Source of the DNA: an uncultured Lachnospiraceae bacterium
Lineage (GTDB): Bacteria > Bacillota > Clostridia > TANB77 > CAG-508
NCBI GenBank assembly: GCA_945917765.1
Contig: CAMEHU010000009.1
Span: 1-53,617 of the forward strand
Reading direction: 5' to 3'
DNA length: 53,617 bases
In this document: piece after piece, positions 1-8,887 of the stretch
How positions within the stretch are numbered: the stretch's first letter is position 1
Layout: every line of letters starts with the position of its first letter
Made by a program: the position numbers and the translations under genes
The notes under the pieces: generated by a model
Told to the model about the DNA's origin: nothing
Databases searched by the model: none
What the model saw: only the letters and a program-made list of their open reading frames with translations

Positions 1-69
1 AACATTATATCAAAGGATTTTCTTTTTTGCATTCCGAAACCATTTTACACTATTATTTATAAATGAAAC

Positions 70-98
70 TTTACAAAATGGAGAAAATGATATATAAT
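70..98 (+). promoter_or_regulatory. Sigma-A promoter for the LCP gene
   Basis: TTTACA at 70-75, a 17-base spacer, and TATAAT at 93-98. It lies about 90 bases before the LCP start codon, with no other gene between. The -10 is perfect and the -35 differs from TTGACA at one position. Confidence 0.65.
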
Positions 99-188
99 AG
101 CATAACGATTTAGAAAATCAATTAATTATAGACTTAATTATGAAATAGTTAATAAAAATATATATCAAATAAAAGAAAGGAATAATGT

Positions 189-1202
189 ATGAATAAAGGA
201 AAAACAGCTAAAAGAATAGGAATAACATTATTAATTATAATGATTATTTTATTAGTAATATGTGCAATTGCTTTTGGAGTAATTTATAGTAAGGTATCAA
301 AAGTAAATATTATCGAATTAAACAACATAGAAATAAATGAAGGTGTAGGAGAAACATTAGAAGGATATAGAAATATTGCAATTTTTGGAGTTGATGCAAG
401 AGCTGATACATATAGTAAAACAAGAAGTGACTGTATTATTATTGCAAGTGTAAACGAAAAAACAAAGGATGTAAAATTAACTTCAGTATATAGAGATACA
501 TTTGTATATATAGAAGGAAAGGGATATGACAAAATTACACATGCATTTGCATATGGAGGACCAGAACTTGCTATAAATACATTAAACAAAAATTTAGATT
601 TAGATATAAAAGAATTTGTTGCTGTAAACTTTGATGCAGTTGTTGAAATTATTGATGCAATTGGCGGAATTGAGATAGATATCCAAGAGGATGAATTAAA
701 ATATATTAATTCATATATTCAAGCTGTAGATAAACAAATGGGAAGAAGTACAGCTAAAATTACACATTCAGGAAATCAGCATTTATCAGGAGTTCAAGCA
801 TTAGCATATTCAAGAATAAGATATACAAAAGGTGGAGATTATAAAAGAACTGAAAGAATGAGAGATGTTTTAAATCTTACATTTGAAAAAGCTAAGAAGA
901 AAAATGTAGTTGAGCTAAATAAGATTACAGATATGTTATTACCTAGAGTTAGTACTAATATCAAAAGAAAAGAAATTTTTGAAGCAATACCTGAAATGTC
1001 AAAATATAAAATAAGTGAAAGCCAAGGTTGGCCATATGTTGTAAAAGAGTATTATCCGGATGTATGGTATGGCGCACCTGTTACTTTGGAGAGCAATGTT
1101 AAGAAATTGCATGAAGTGTTGTTTGATGATAAGGATTATGAGGTTAGTAGTAAGGTTAGAGAGTATAGCGAGGGGATTAGTAAGAAGACTGGGTATAGGT
1201 AG
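189..1202 (+). CDS. LytR-CpsA-Psr (LCP) family phosphotransferase
   Basis: LCP enzymes transfer undecaprenyl-linked polymers such as wall teichoic acid or capsule onto peptidoglycan at the outer membrane face. The 337-aa protein has one N-terminal membrane segment (about residues 10-34) and then an LCP domain with IAIFGVDAR, TRSDCIIIASV, YRDT, INFDAVVEIIDAIGGIEID-like and YSRIRYTKGGDYKRTERMR elements. These carry the Asp and Arg residues that bind the pyrophosphate and magnesium. The start follows AAAGG 8 bases upstream. It is transcribed alone between its own promoter and a strong terminator. Its place before a TagO/TagA/TagGH-type locus suggests it attaches that polymer. The family is sure; the substrate is inferred. 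Confidence 0.92.
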   Translation: MNKGKTAKRIGITLLIIMIILLVICAIAFGVIYSKVSKVNIIELNNIEINEGVGETLEGYRNIAIFGVDARADTYSKTRSDCIIIASVNEKTKDVKLTSVYRDTFVYIEGKGYDKITHAFAYGGPELAINTLNKNLDLDIKEFVAVNFDAVVEIIDAIGGIEIDIQEDELKYINSYIQAVDKQMGRSTAKITHSGNQHLSGVQALAYSRIRYTKGGDYKRTERMRDVLNLTFEKAKKKNVVELNKITDMLLPRVSTNIKRKEIFEAIPEMSKYKISESQGWPYVVKEYYPDVWYGAPVTLESNVKKLHEVLFDDKDYEVSSKVREYSEGISKKTGYR

Positions 1203-1208
1203 GTTAAG

Positions 1209-1259
1209 TGTCATTAGGAACATAGAAAAAATTATATGTTCCTAATGGCATATTTTTTT
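1209..1259 (+). terminator. Rho-independent terminator after the LCP gene
   Basis: A 16-bp stem with one G-T pair (1209-1224 with 1235-1250), a 10-base loop, then a run of seven T. It starts 7 bases after the stop codon. Confidence 0.93.
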
Positions 1260-1275
1260 CTTTTTAATTGTAGTA

Positions 1276-1304
1276 TTTACAAAAAAAACTTTTTATGAAA
1301 TAAT
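1276..1304 (+). promoter_or_regulatory. Promoter for the GT-C-like gene
   Basis: TTTACA at 1276-1281, a 17-base spacer ending in TGA, and AATAAT at 1299-1304, giving an extended -10. It is nearly the same as the promoter at 2990-3018. Confidence 0.6.
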
Positions 1305-1340
1305 ATATAGGTATTTATAATTATGAAAAGAGGATATAAA

Positions 1341-2924
1341 ATGAAAAAAATATTTAATGTTATTAAATCTAATTTTGAAATCACAAAAATTTTTTCTGCT
1401 TTTTTTAGTATAATAATGTTTTTAATAGTTTATTTATGTGTATTTGAGTCTAATAAAATAGAATATATGGCAAAAGTCGATTTTGAAATGAAAAATTCTT
1501 TAATTCTTTTTTGCGGAATAGGAATGTATTGTATGATTTTTGTTATTGCTAAAATACTAAAAAAAATTATAAAAAAGAAAATTGAATTATTTATATTGAT
1601 TTTTTCGGTATTTTTCGCGGTATTTTTGTTTTTTATAACTCAAAACTATTGCTTTAAAACTGGCTGGGATGTTAGCTATATGTTACAGAATGCTGAGTTA
1701 ATTGCAAACAATACTACTACAGATTGGTGTAACTTATATAATTCTTTTTATCCTAATAATATATTCTTAACTCAATGTTTTTCATTAGCATTTAGATTGG
1801 CAAATTATACAAAAATTGGAAGTGGATATTTATATTTATTGTTTTTACAGTGCTGTATATATTCATTTACAGGATTTGTTGTATATAAAATTGTATCTTG
1901 TATAAAAAAAGATGGAACTGCTGCAATTATAGCATGGATGGGGTATATTCTATTAATTGGTTTGTCTCCTTGGGTAGTTATACCATATTCAGATTCTATT
2001 GGTGTAGGTTTGGTTGGACTAGAAGTATTAATGTTTTGTAAAGCCTGGGAAAATAAAGAAGAAAATAAAAAAGTGTTCTTGTATAGTTCGTTGTTCACTT
2101 TTTTTGCGATAATAGGATATTTTATAAAACCTCAAATTTTAATATTTTTTATAGCTGGATGTATTGGTACAACAATAGTTAGTATAAGAAATATAAAAAA
2201 TAAACAAGCAGTAAAAAAATATTTTAAAATAGCATTTTGTGTTTTATTAACTGGGATAATTACATTTGCATTATCAAAGTATACGTCAAGATTAAACAAG
2301 TTAGAAATAAATGAAGAAAACAAAATAGGAATAACGCACTTTTTAATGATGGGGTGGAATGAAAAAGATGGTGGAATTTACTCGAATAATGATTACATTT
2401 TTTCGACTTCTTTTCAAACACAAAAAGAAAGAAGGAATGCTAATATAGCAGAATTTAAGTTGAGAATAAAAAATCTTGGAAAAGATGGAATTATAAAAAT
2501 GATTAAAATGAAAACATTAACTAATTATAATGATGGAACATTTGCTTTTGATAAAGAAGGAGGCTTTGTTCAAGAAGATTATCCATATGGAAAAGAAAAT
2601 TTAAGAAGACAATTGAAGAAAATTTATTTACCAGAGGGGTTGTATTATAAAAAATTTCAATTAGTAATGCAAATAATATGGATGGGCACATTATTTTTTA
2701 ATATAATTTCTTACAATTGTAGCAAAGATAAAAAACTATTTGTTATGCAATTGGCTATTTTAGGATTAACATTATTCGAATTGCTTTTTGAAGCAAGAGC
2801 AAGATACTTATTTACATATGCATCTGTATATATAATAATAGCTGCGTTAAGTATAGAAAATATTGCTGATAAGTGTAAATATTTATATAGCAAAATGACT
2901 AAAACAAAAAAGGTTGTATATTGA
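1341..2924 (+). CDS. Polytopic membrane protein, likely GT-C glycosyltransferase (GT39-like)
   Basis: A 527-aa protein with about ten or more hydrophobic segments. The first large loop has an acidic GWDVSYMLQNAELIANN stretch and a later loop has PYSDS. This pattern fits GT-C enzymes, which use polyprenyl-phosphate sugars on the outer face of the membrane. I chose ATG 1341 because AGAGG lies 7 bases before it; an ATG at 1323 has no ribosome site. It has its own promoter and its stop codon lies inside the terminator hairpin. A GtrB-like enzyme at 16095 could supply Und-P-sugar. Exact family and sugar are not known; a flippase or polymerase is less likely. Confidence 0.6.
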   Translation: MKKIFNVIKSNFEITKIFSAFFSIIMFLIVYLCVFESNKIEYMAKVDFEMKNSLILFCGIGMYCMIFVIAKILKKIIKKKIELFILIFSVFFAVFLFFITQNYCFKTGWDVSYMLQNAELIANNTTTDWCNLYNSFYPNNIFLTQCFSLAFRLANYTKIGSGYLYLLFLQCCIYSFTGFVVYKIVSCIKKDGTAAIIAWMGYILLIGLSPWVVIPYSDSIGVGLVGLEVLMFCKAWENKEENKKVFLYSSLFTFFAIIGYFIKPQILIFFIAGCIGTTIVSIRNIKNKQAVKKYFKIAFCVLLTGIITFALSKYTSRLNKLEINEENKIGITHFLMMGWNEKDGGIYSNNDYIFSTSFQTQKERRNANIAEFKLRIKNLGKDGIIKMIKMKTLTNYNDGTFAFDKEGGFVQEDYPYGKENLRRQLKKIYLPEGLYYKKFQLVMQIIWMGTLFFNIISYNCSKDKKLFVMQLAILGLTLFELLFEARARYLFTYASVYIIIAALSIENIADKCKYLYSKMTKTKKVVY

Positions 2925-2942
2925 TATAATACAACCTTTTTT
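2906..2942 (+). terminator. Rho-independent terminator overlapping a stop codon
   Basis: A perfect 14-bp stem (2906-2919 with 2929-2942) whose 3' arm ends in six T. The TGA stop (2922-2924) of the membrane protein lies in the loop, so the last codons are part of the hairpin. Confidence 0.88.
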
Positions 2943-2989
2943 AGTTCCTATTTAAATATATTAATTGTGCAATTATGTTAAATAAACTA

Positions 2990-3018
2990 TTTACAAAAAG
3001 CTGATATTATGAAATAAT
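2990..3018 (+). promoter_or_regulatory. Promoter for rpiA and the downstream polysaccharide genes
   Basis: TTTACA at 2990-2995, a 17-base spacer ending in TGA, and AATAAT at 3013-3018. It shares TATTTACAAAAA and TATGAAATAATAT with the promoter at 1276-1304. Genes from rpiA to tagO follow with short gaps, so this may drive a long operon. Confidence 0.62.
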
Positions 3019-3043
3019 ATCAGAGATTGGACAGGAGGGAAAA

Positions 3044-3709
3044 ATGATAGAAAATTCGAATATACAAAATTTGGACGAGAAAATTATGATTGCAAGAAAG
3101 ATATTAGACAAGGTAAAAAATGGAAATGTAATTGGATTTGGATCAGGAACTACATCATATTTAGCGGCAGAAGCTATAGGCAAGATGGTTAATGAAGAAA
3201 ATTTAAATATTATTGCTATTCCTACATCAAATGAGATAAAAGAGGTCTGTAAAAAATGGCAAATAAAAATCGCTGAATTAAATGAATATAAAATTGATTG
3301 GGCCTTTGATGGTGCAGATGAAGTTGATTTGCACGGAAACCTATTAAAGGGAATGGGAGCAGCAATGTTTAAAGAAAAATTGAACTTTTTAAACTCCTCT
3401 AAAGTCTATATATTGGTAGATAAATCAAAATTTGTAAAAAAAATAGGAGAAAAACATCCTATTCCTGTTGAATGCTATCCATCCGCAATAGAGTATGTGA
3501 AGGAAAGATTGATGAAATTAGGTGCTAAATCTTGCACTATAAGAGAGCAAAATGATAAGTTGGTATATACGGATTCTGGAAATCTTATAATAGATACTTG
3601 GTTTGATGCAGATAAAATAAATAAAGAATTGGAAAATGATATAAAGCTAATATCAGGTGTAATTGAGTCAGGTTTGTTTATTGAATATAAAAATGTTGAA
3701 ATTCTTTAG
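3044..3709 (+). CDS. rpiA: Ribose-5-phosphate isomerase A
   Basis: Interconverts ribose 5-phosphate and ribulose 5-phosphate in the pentose phosphate pathway. The 221-aa protein is of normal length and has GSGTT (residues 33-37), DGADEVD (89-95), KGMGAAMFKEK and TDSGN, the phosphate-binding and catalytic elements of RpiA. ATG follows ACAGGAGGG. It sits 20 bases before the polymerase-permease gene, inside a cell-wall polysaccharide locus. This suggests, but does not prove, a pentose or pentitol in the polymer; no TarI/TarJ-type genes are in the window. Confidence 0.95.
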   Translation: MIENSNIQNLDEKIMIARKILDKVKNGNVIGFGSGTTSYLAAEAIGKMVNEENLNIIAIPTSNEIKEVCKKWQIKIAELNEYKIDWAFDGADEVDLHGNLLKGMGAAMFKEKLNFLNSSKVYILVDKSKFVKKIGEKHPIPVECYPSAIEYVKERLMKLGAKSCTIREQNDKLVYTDSGNLIIDTWFDADKINKELENDIKLISGVIESGLFIEYKNVEIL

Positions 3710-3729
3710 ATGAGAAATGTGGTGAATAA

Positions 3730-6084
3730 ATGAACAAAAATAGAATAGACAAATTATTGAAATATGTATTAATGTTTTTTTTACTTATTCAGCCTATATT
3801 TGATTTTAAATTTTTCTATAATTCATATAGTACATTAATAAGAACAGTAATTACAATTATATTGTTTTTAATCATGTTTTTTAAGAGTAAAAATAAGAAA
3901 AAGTATAATATATATATTTATTTAATTGCTTTAATGATATATTTTATATTTCATAATTTTAATGCATTAAATTTTAAATCAGTTGTTCCTGGAAATTTTT
4001 CGTATAGCACATTAGGGGAGGCATTGTATTTTATTAAAATGCTTGTTCCGTTTATGTTGATTTTTATATTAAATGAAAGTGATGTAGAAACTAAAGATAT
4101 AAATAGAATAATTAAATATTTAACAATATTTATTGGAGGCAATATAATTATAACAAATTTGATTGGAATGTCTTATGGGAGTTATTCAGATGAAATTATA
4201 AAGAAAAACTTTATCTCGTGGTTTGAACCAGAGAGCAAATATTATACATATAAAGATTTATCATCGAAAGGGTGGTTTGAATACGCAAATCAAATTGGCG
4301 CTATTTTAATTATGTTTTTACCATTTAATATGTTAGGTGCTTTAAAAAATCAAAAAAACAAAATAACATGTATAATTAATTTAATGGCTATTTTTTTGAT
4401 AGGAACAAGAGTTGCAATTTTAGGTACAATAATTGTTTTTGCTTATGTGGTTGTTTCAAGATTATTCTGTATAAAGTATAATAAAGAAGAAACACAAAAA
4501 AACAATTATATTTTTATGGCTATTTTAATTGTATGTTATTTAATAGTTTTACCAAAAAATCCAGTATTTAATAGAATTGACGAAATGGTAAATTTAAAGG
4601 AAAATACTATTCAAGTAGCTAACGAAAATATAGAAAGTGAAAATGAAGAAAATATAGAAAAAGCTAATCAAAGTGTATATATGGGAGAGCAACAAGAAAA
4701 TGACAAAGCAAATGAAATTGAATTAAATGTAGAAAATGAAGAAAATATAGAAACTGAAGAAAAACGTAAAAAGGATTTTATAGAAAATAATTATAAAGAT
4801 AAAAAAATACTTGAGCAGTTTATTATAAAAAGTTATCCATATGAATATGATCCTGAATTTTGGATTAATATTATGGAAAAAGATATAAAAATTCGTACAG
4901 ATTATAGATATTTAGAAAAAGAAATGATTAAAAGGGTAGTAGAATACAATAATAATCAATTAGATAAATATTTAGGAATTTCTTATGTAAGAGTTCAAAA
5001 TATTTTTAATATTGAACAAGATTTTATTGTACATTATTATTCAATTGGTATTATTGGAACAATAATAATTTTCGCACCATATGTATTTATACTTATAAAT
5101 GCAATGTACGAATTATGCAAAAAGATTAGGTTAAAAGAAAAAATAAACGAAGAAAAAATTTATGCAGTTTTAACAATAATATTGATGTTTATAATTGCTT
5201 ACCATTCAGGTAATCTTTTAAATAGTTTAAGTTTTACAATGTATTTTTCATTAATATATGTAAAAATTATTAGTAATAAGAAAAAGGAGGAAAAAATGTT
5301 TATTAAAAATATATGGTTAAGTTTGAAAAAATATAAGTTTTTATTAAATCAATTAATAAGTAGAGATTTTAAGGTGAAATACAAAAGGTCAATTTTAGGT
5401 GTTGTATGGAGTTTACTATATCCTATATTAACAATGACTGTTATGGCTTTAGTGTTTTCAAATATTTTTAAATTTAGCACACCAGGAGTCAATTATTTAG
5501 TATACTTATTAACAGGATTAGTAATGTTTAATTACTTTAATGAAGCTTCTAATTTAGCAATGAGTTCTGTAGTAGCAAATTTTGCATTAATTAACAAAAT
5601 TTATATACCAAAATATATTTTCCCAATATCGAAATGTTTATTTGTAGGTATAAATTTTTTGTTAACACTTATACCATTGTATGCAATAATTTTGATTACT
5701 GGCACACCTTTAAATGTATATCATCTGCTGTTGCCTTATGCTTTTCTATGTTTATTTATTTTTACAGTTGGAATGGGCTTATTATTATCAGCAGTATCAG
5801 TTTTTTTAAGAGATATGTTTTACATTTATGGAATAGTAATGACTTTATGGATGTATATAACACCTATAATGTATGATATAAAAATGATTGATGAACAATT
5901 TCAATTCTATTTTAAACTAAATCCTTTATATCATTATATTAATTTCGCAAGAAGAATAATATTATATAATGAAATTCCAACACCATTTACATGGTTAGTA
6001 TGTGCTGGAACTTCGATTTTAACTTTACTTATAGGTGTTATTGTATTTAAGAAAAATCAAGATAAATTTATATATTATATATAG
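3730..6084 (+). CDS. O-antigen polymerase/ligase-like protein fused in frame to an ABC-2 polysaccharide permease (Wzm/TagG type)
   Basis: One 784-aa frame. Residues 1 to about 520 have some ten membrane segments and a GTRVAILGTIIVFAYVV-like segment typical of O-antigen polymerase/ligase proteins. They also carry a large Glu/Asn-rich outer loop (about 295-380) with an internal repeat. Residues 523-784 form a complete 262-aa ABC-2 permease (FKVKYKRSILGVVWSLLYP, then six membrane segments and LNPLYHYI). The junction holds AAGGAGG, 5 bases and an ATG at 5296, so the permease can also start on its own. The ABC ATPase follows 8 bases later. It may be a true fusion, or two genes whose separating stop was lost. 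Polymerase activity is inferred; the permease is well supported. Confidence 0.82.
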   Translation: MNKNRIDKLLKYVLMFFLLIQPIFDFKFFYNSYSTLIRTVITIILFLIMFFKSKNKKKYNIYIYLIALMIYFIFHNFNALNFKSVVPGNFSYSTLGEALYFIKMLVPFMLIFILNESDVETKDINRIIKYLTIFIGGNIIITNLIGMSYGSYSDEIIKKNFISWFEPESKYYTYKDLSSKGWFEYANQIGAILIMFLPFNMLGALKNQKNKITCIINLMAIFLIGTRVAILGTIIVFAYVVVSRLFCIKYNKEETQKNNYIFMAILIVCYLIVLPKNPVFNRIDEMVNLKENTIQVANENIESENEENIEKANQSVYMGEQQENDKANEIELNVENEENIETEEKRKKDFIENNYKDKKILEQFIIKSYPYEYDPEFWINIMEKDIKIRTDYRYLEKEMIKRVVEYNNNQLDKYLGISYVRVQNIFNIEQDFIVHYYSIGIIGTIIIFAPYVFILINAMYELCKKIRLKEKINEEKIYAVLTIILMFIIAYHSGNLLNSLSFTMYFSLIYVKIISNKKKEEKMFIKNIWLSLKKYKFLLNQLISRDFKVKYKRSILGVVWSLLYPILTMTVMALVFSNIFKFSTPGVNYLVYLLTGLVMFNYFNEASNLAMSSVVANFALINKIYIPKYIFPISKCLFVGINFLLTLIPLYAIILITGTPLNVYHLLLPYAFLCLFIFTVGMGLLLSAVSVFLRDMFYIYGIVMTLWMYITPIMYDIKMIDEQFQFYFKLNPLYHYINFARRIILYNEIPTPFTWLVCAGTSILTLLIGVIVFKKNQDKFIYYI
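4639..4753 (+). repeat. 22-bp direct repeat inside the polymerase loop
   Basis: The same 22 bases occur at 4639-4660 and 4732-4753, coding for ENEENIE in both copies. They lie in the acidic, Asn-rich loop of the polymerase part, which looks expanded by slippage or duplication. Confidence 0.75.
5284..5298 (+). promoter_or_regulatory. Internal ribosome site and start for the permease domain
   Basis: AAGGAGG (5284-5290), five A, then ATG (5296-5298) in the same frame as the upstream polymerase. The site is as strong as any in the window and sits exactly at the domain junction. It predicts a separate 262-aa permease product. Confidence 0.75.
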
Positions 6085-6092
6085 GAGGAAAT

Positions 6093-6827
6093 ATGATTAA
6101 AGTAAAAGATGTATCAATGCGATTTAATTTAGGTATAGAAAAAAACTTTTCTATAAAACTATTTTTTATAAATTTATTTAAACATAAAGAAAAGAAAGCC
6201 AAAAAAGAATTTTGGGCATTAAAAAATGTTGATTTTGAAGTAAATAAAGGTGAGGTAATTGGTTTTGTAGGATGTAATGGTGCTGGAAAATCAACATTAC
6301 TAAAAATTGTTGCAGGAGTAATGAAACCAACAAAGGGAGTAGTAGAAAAATATGGTAATGTATGCCCTATGATAGAATTAGGTGCAGGGTTTGATATGGA
6401 TTTAACTGCTAGAGAAAATATATATTTGAATGGTGCTATTTTAGGGTATTCTAAAGAGTTTATAAATGAAAAATTTGATGAAATTGTTGAATTTTCTGAA
6501 TTAAAAGATTTTCTAGATGTTCCAGTTAGAAATTTCTCTTCAGGAATGGTTACAAGATTAGCTTTTTCAATAGCAACAATAGTTGACCCTGAAATTTTGA
6601 TAGTTGATGAGATTTTGTCAGTAGGCGATATAGCTTTTCAACAAAAGAGTGAAAATAAAATGAGAACAATGATAAAAAGCGGAACGACGGTTTTATTTGT
6701 ATCACATTCAGTGGCACAAATACAATCATTATGTGATAGAGTTATATGGCTTGAGAATGGTTCTATAAAAAAAATTGGTGATCCGAAAGAAATATGTGAG
6801 GAATACGAAAAATATATGATGAAATAA
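6093..6827 (+). CDS. ABC transporter ATP-binding protein for polysaccharide export (Wzt/TagH type)
   Basis: This ATPase would power export of lipid-linked polysaccharide or teichoic acid through the permease encoded just before it. The 244-aa protein has the family's N-terminal insert (about residues 12-40). Walker A is GCNGAGKST (60-68), the signature is FSSGM, and Walker B is ILIVDEILSVGD, followed by the switch-region His in FVSHS. It lacks the C-terminal glycan-binding domain of some Wzt proteins. ATG follows TAGGAGG, 8 bases after the permease stop, so the two are translationally close. Confidence 0.93.
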   Translation: MIKVKDVSMRFNLGIEKNFSIKLFFINLFKHKEKKAKKEFWALKNVDFEVNKGEVIGFVGCNGAGKSTLLKIVAGVMKPTKGVVEKYGNVCPMIELGAGFDMDLTARENIYLNGAILGYSKEFINEKFDEIVEFSELKDFLDVPVRNFSSGMVTRLAFSIATIVDPEILIVDEILSVGDIAFQQKSENKMRTMIKSGTTVLFVSHSVAQIQSLCDRVIWLENGSIKKIGDPKEICEEYEKYMMK

Positions 6828-6840
6828 AAGGAGAATGACT

Positions 6841-8865
6841 ATGAGAAAGATAAAAAAATATATTAGTAAGGTAATTAACCATTATAGATATCATGGATTA
6901 AATGGAACTTGGAATGCAATATTATATAAAGTTAAATTAAAGTTAAAATTAGTAAAAAACAATTCTTATATTACGGGATTTGAAAAGTATAAAAATTTTG
7001 ACTTAAATGATGAAGAAAAAAATACAGATATTTTGTATAAAAATGGTAAAAATGTATACATTTTTGCTACAGTACCATATTTTGATGTTGGTGGTGGACA
7101 ACGTTCATCTCAATTATCAAAAATATTCAATAAAATGGGATTTTCGGTATATTATATATATGCATATGAATGCAGTGAAAGTAATATTCCTTTAATTTCA
7201 ATCCCTACAACATATCATAAATACATAAATAATGTAAATTATGAAGAATTAGAAGATACAGTAAAAGCAGATGATATATTTATTTTTGAAGCACCTATAA
7301 AAATGTTTGACAAATATCTTGCATTAGCTAAAATAAAAAATGCCAAAGTTATATATGAAAATATTGATAACTGGGAAACATCTTTAGGTTCTATGTTCTT
7401 TAATCGAGATACTCTAATAATGATGCTTAACAATGCAGATATGATAATTGCGACTGCTAAAAAACTAGTTTCTCAAACAGAAGAATATGTTGCAAAATAT
7501 TGTAGTAAGCCAAAAAAAGTACATTATTTAGCTAATGCTGTTGATGATGAAATATTTGAGCCAAGAAAAAAATATGAAAAACCAGAAGATATATTTATTG
7601 GTAAAAAAACTCTAATTTATTATGGATCACTTTGGGGTGAATGGTTTGATTGGGATATGATAGAAAAAGTTGCAAAATACGATTCTAATATTTCAATAAA
7701 TCTTATAGGGGATCAATCAGGAATACCTCATATTGTAAGTAGAATGCCTGAAAATGTTCATTTCTTAGGAATAAAGAGACAAATTGAATTACCATCGTAT
7801 TTGAATTATTCAGATTTTGCATTATTACCATTTAAGGTTGGAAAAATTGGTGATTATGTTTCACCTTTAAAGATTTTTGAGTATATTTCAATGAATATAC
7901 CTGTTTTAGCAACAACATTACCAGATATACAAAACTATCCTAATGTATATACAAGTTGCAATGTAGAGGACTGGTTGAATTATATAAATAATTATAAAAA
8001 AAATGAAGAAATATCTCAGTTAAGAGATGAATTTATTGACCAAAATAATTGGTATAATAGATGTACAATTATGTTAGATGAACTATTCCCTGAAAAAAAT
8101 AAAAAAGTTCGTGATGATGCATATGGAGAAGTGTCTGTTGTAGTATTAAACTATAATAATAAAAAAGTGATTACACATTGTGTAGATACTTTATTAAAAT
8201 ATAATGGTAGGTATAATTATCAAGTTGTTATTGTAGACAATATGAGTACAGATGGTTCTTATGAATTATTACAGGAAAAATATGGTACAGAAATTACATT
8301 AGTAAGAAATACTAAGAATGGCTGTTCATCTGGAAGAAACTTAGGTGTAAAAAATTCAAAAGGTAAATATATACTATTCTTAGATAGTGATGAATGGATA
8401 TTAAATAAGTACTGGCTAGATTCATACTTAGAAACAATAATTGATAATGATAATATAGGAGCTCTTGGTTGGGGTGCTGGTTGGTTTAACTCTAAAGGCT
8501 TTTCATATAAAGTAGTAGATGCATATGAACACTTTTATATGCCACCAAATTCAATTGCTAGAAAAGATATAGGTTATTTAGCAACATGTGGATTTATAAT
8601 GGAAAAAGATTTATTTTATAAAATTGGTGAGTTTGACATAAATTATGATCCGACTTGTTATGAGGATACAGACTTGTCATTAAAAATAAGAAATTCAGGA
8701 AAAGAAACATATTATTCTAAATATTTAGGAGTTGGACATTTACCACATCAAACAACGAAAAGTGGGACAAGTGCTCATGATAAGCTTATAAGAGAAAAAG
8801 GAGAGTATTTCTTAAAAAAATGGAAAGAAATCAATCCAAATCTTATATTTAAGTATGTGAAATAA
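6841..8865 (+). CDS. Two-domain glycosyltransferase (GT4-like plus GT2)
   Basis: A 674-aa cytoplasmic enzyme. Residues about 55-410 are a GT-B-like domain with GGGQRSSQLSKIF near the start and SPLKIFEYISMNIPVLAT near the end. Residues about 425-670 are a GT-A (GT2) domain with VVVLNYNN, VDNMSTDGS, a DSD metal motif in ILFLDSDEW, and YEDTDLSLKI. It would add two different sugars, or one sugar and a modification, to the lipid-linked chain. ATG 6841 has AAAGGAG 7 bases upstream; the ATG at 6835 is too close. It begins 13 bases after the ABC ATPase. Sugar specificities cannot be read. Confidence 0.85.
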   Translation: MRKIKKYISKVINHYRYHGLNGTWNAILYKVKLKLKLVKNNSYITGFEKYKNFDLNDEEKNTDILYKNGKNVYIFATVPYFDVGGGQRSSQLSKIFNKMGFSVYYIYAYECSESNIPLISIPTTYHKYINNVNYEELEDTVKADDIFIFEAPIKMFDKYLALAKIKNAKVIYENIDNWETSLGSMFFNRDTLIMMLNNADMIIATAKKLVSQTEEYVAKYCSKPKKVHYLANAVDDEIFEPRKKYEKPEDIFIGKKTLIYYGSLWGEWFDWDMIEKVAKYDSNISINLIGDQSGIPHIVSRMPENVHFLGIKRQIELPSYLNYSDFALLPFKVGKIGDYVSPLKIFEYISMNIPVLATTLPDIQNYPNVYTSCNVEDWLNYINNYKKNEEISQLRDEFIDQNNWYNRCTIMLDELFPEKNKKVRDDAYGEVSVVVLNYNNKKVITHCVDTLLKYNGRYNYQVVIVDNMSTDGSYELLQEKYGTEITLVRNTKNGCSSGRNLGVKNSKGKYILFLDSDEWILNKYWLDSYLETIIDNDNIGALGWGAGWFNSKGFSYKVVDAYEHFYMPPNSIARKDIGYLATCGFIMEKDLFYKIGEFDINYDPTCYEDTDLSLKIRNSGKETYYSKYLGVGHLPHQTTKSGTSAHDKLIREKGEYFLKKWKEINPNLIFKYVK

Positions 8866-8887
8866 GATTGTATTAATGGAGTGTTTT

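Noticed and set aside
1060-1245. 61-codon frame overlapping the end of the LCP gene
   Set aside because: It is an out-of-frame shadow of the LCP gene that runs through the terminator.
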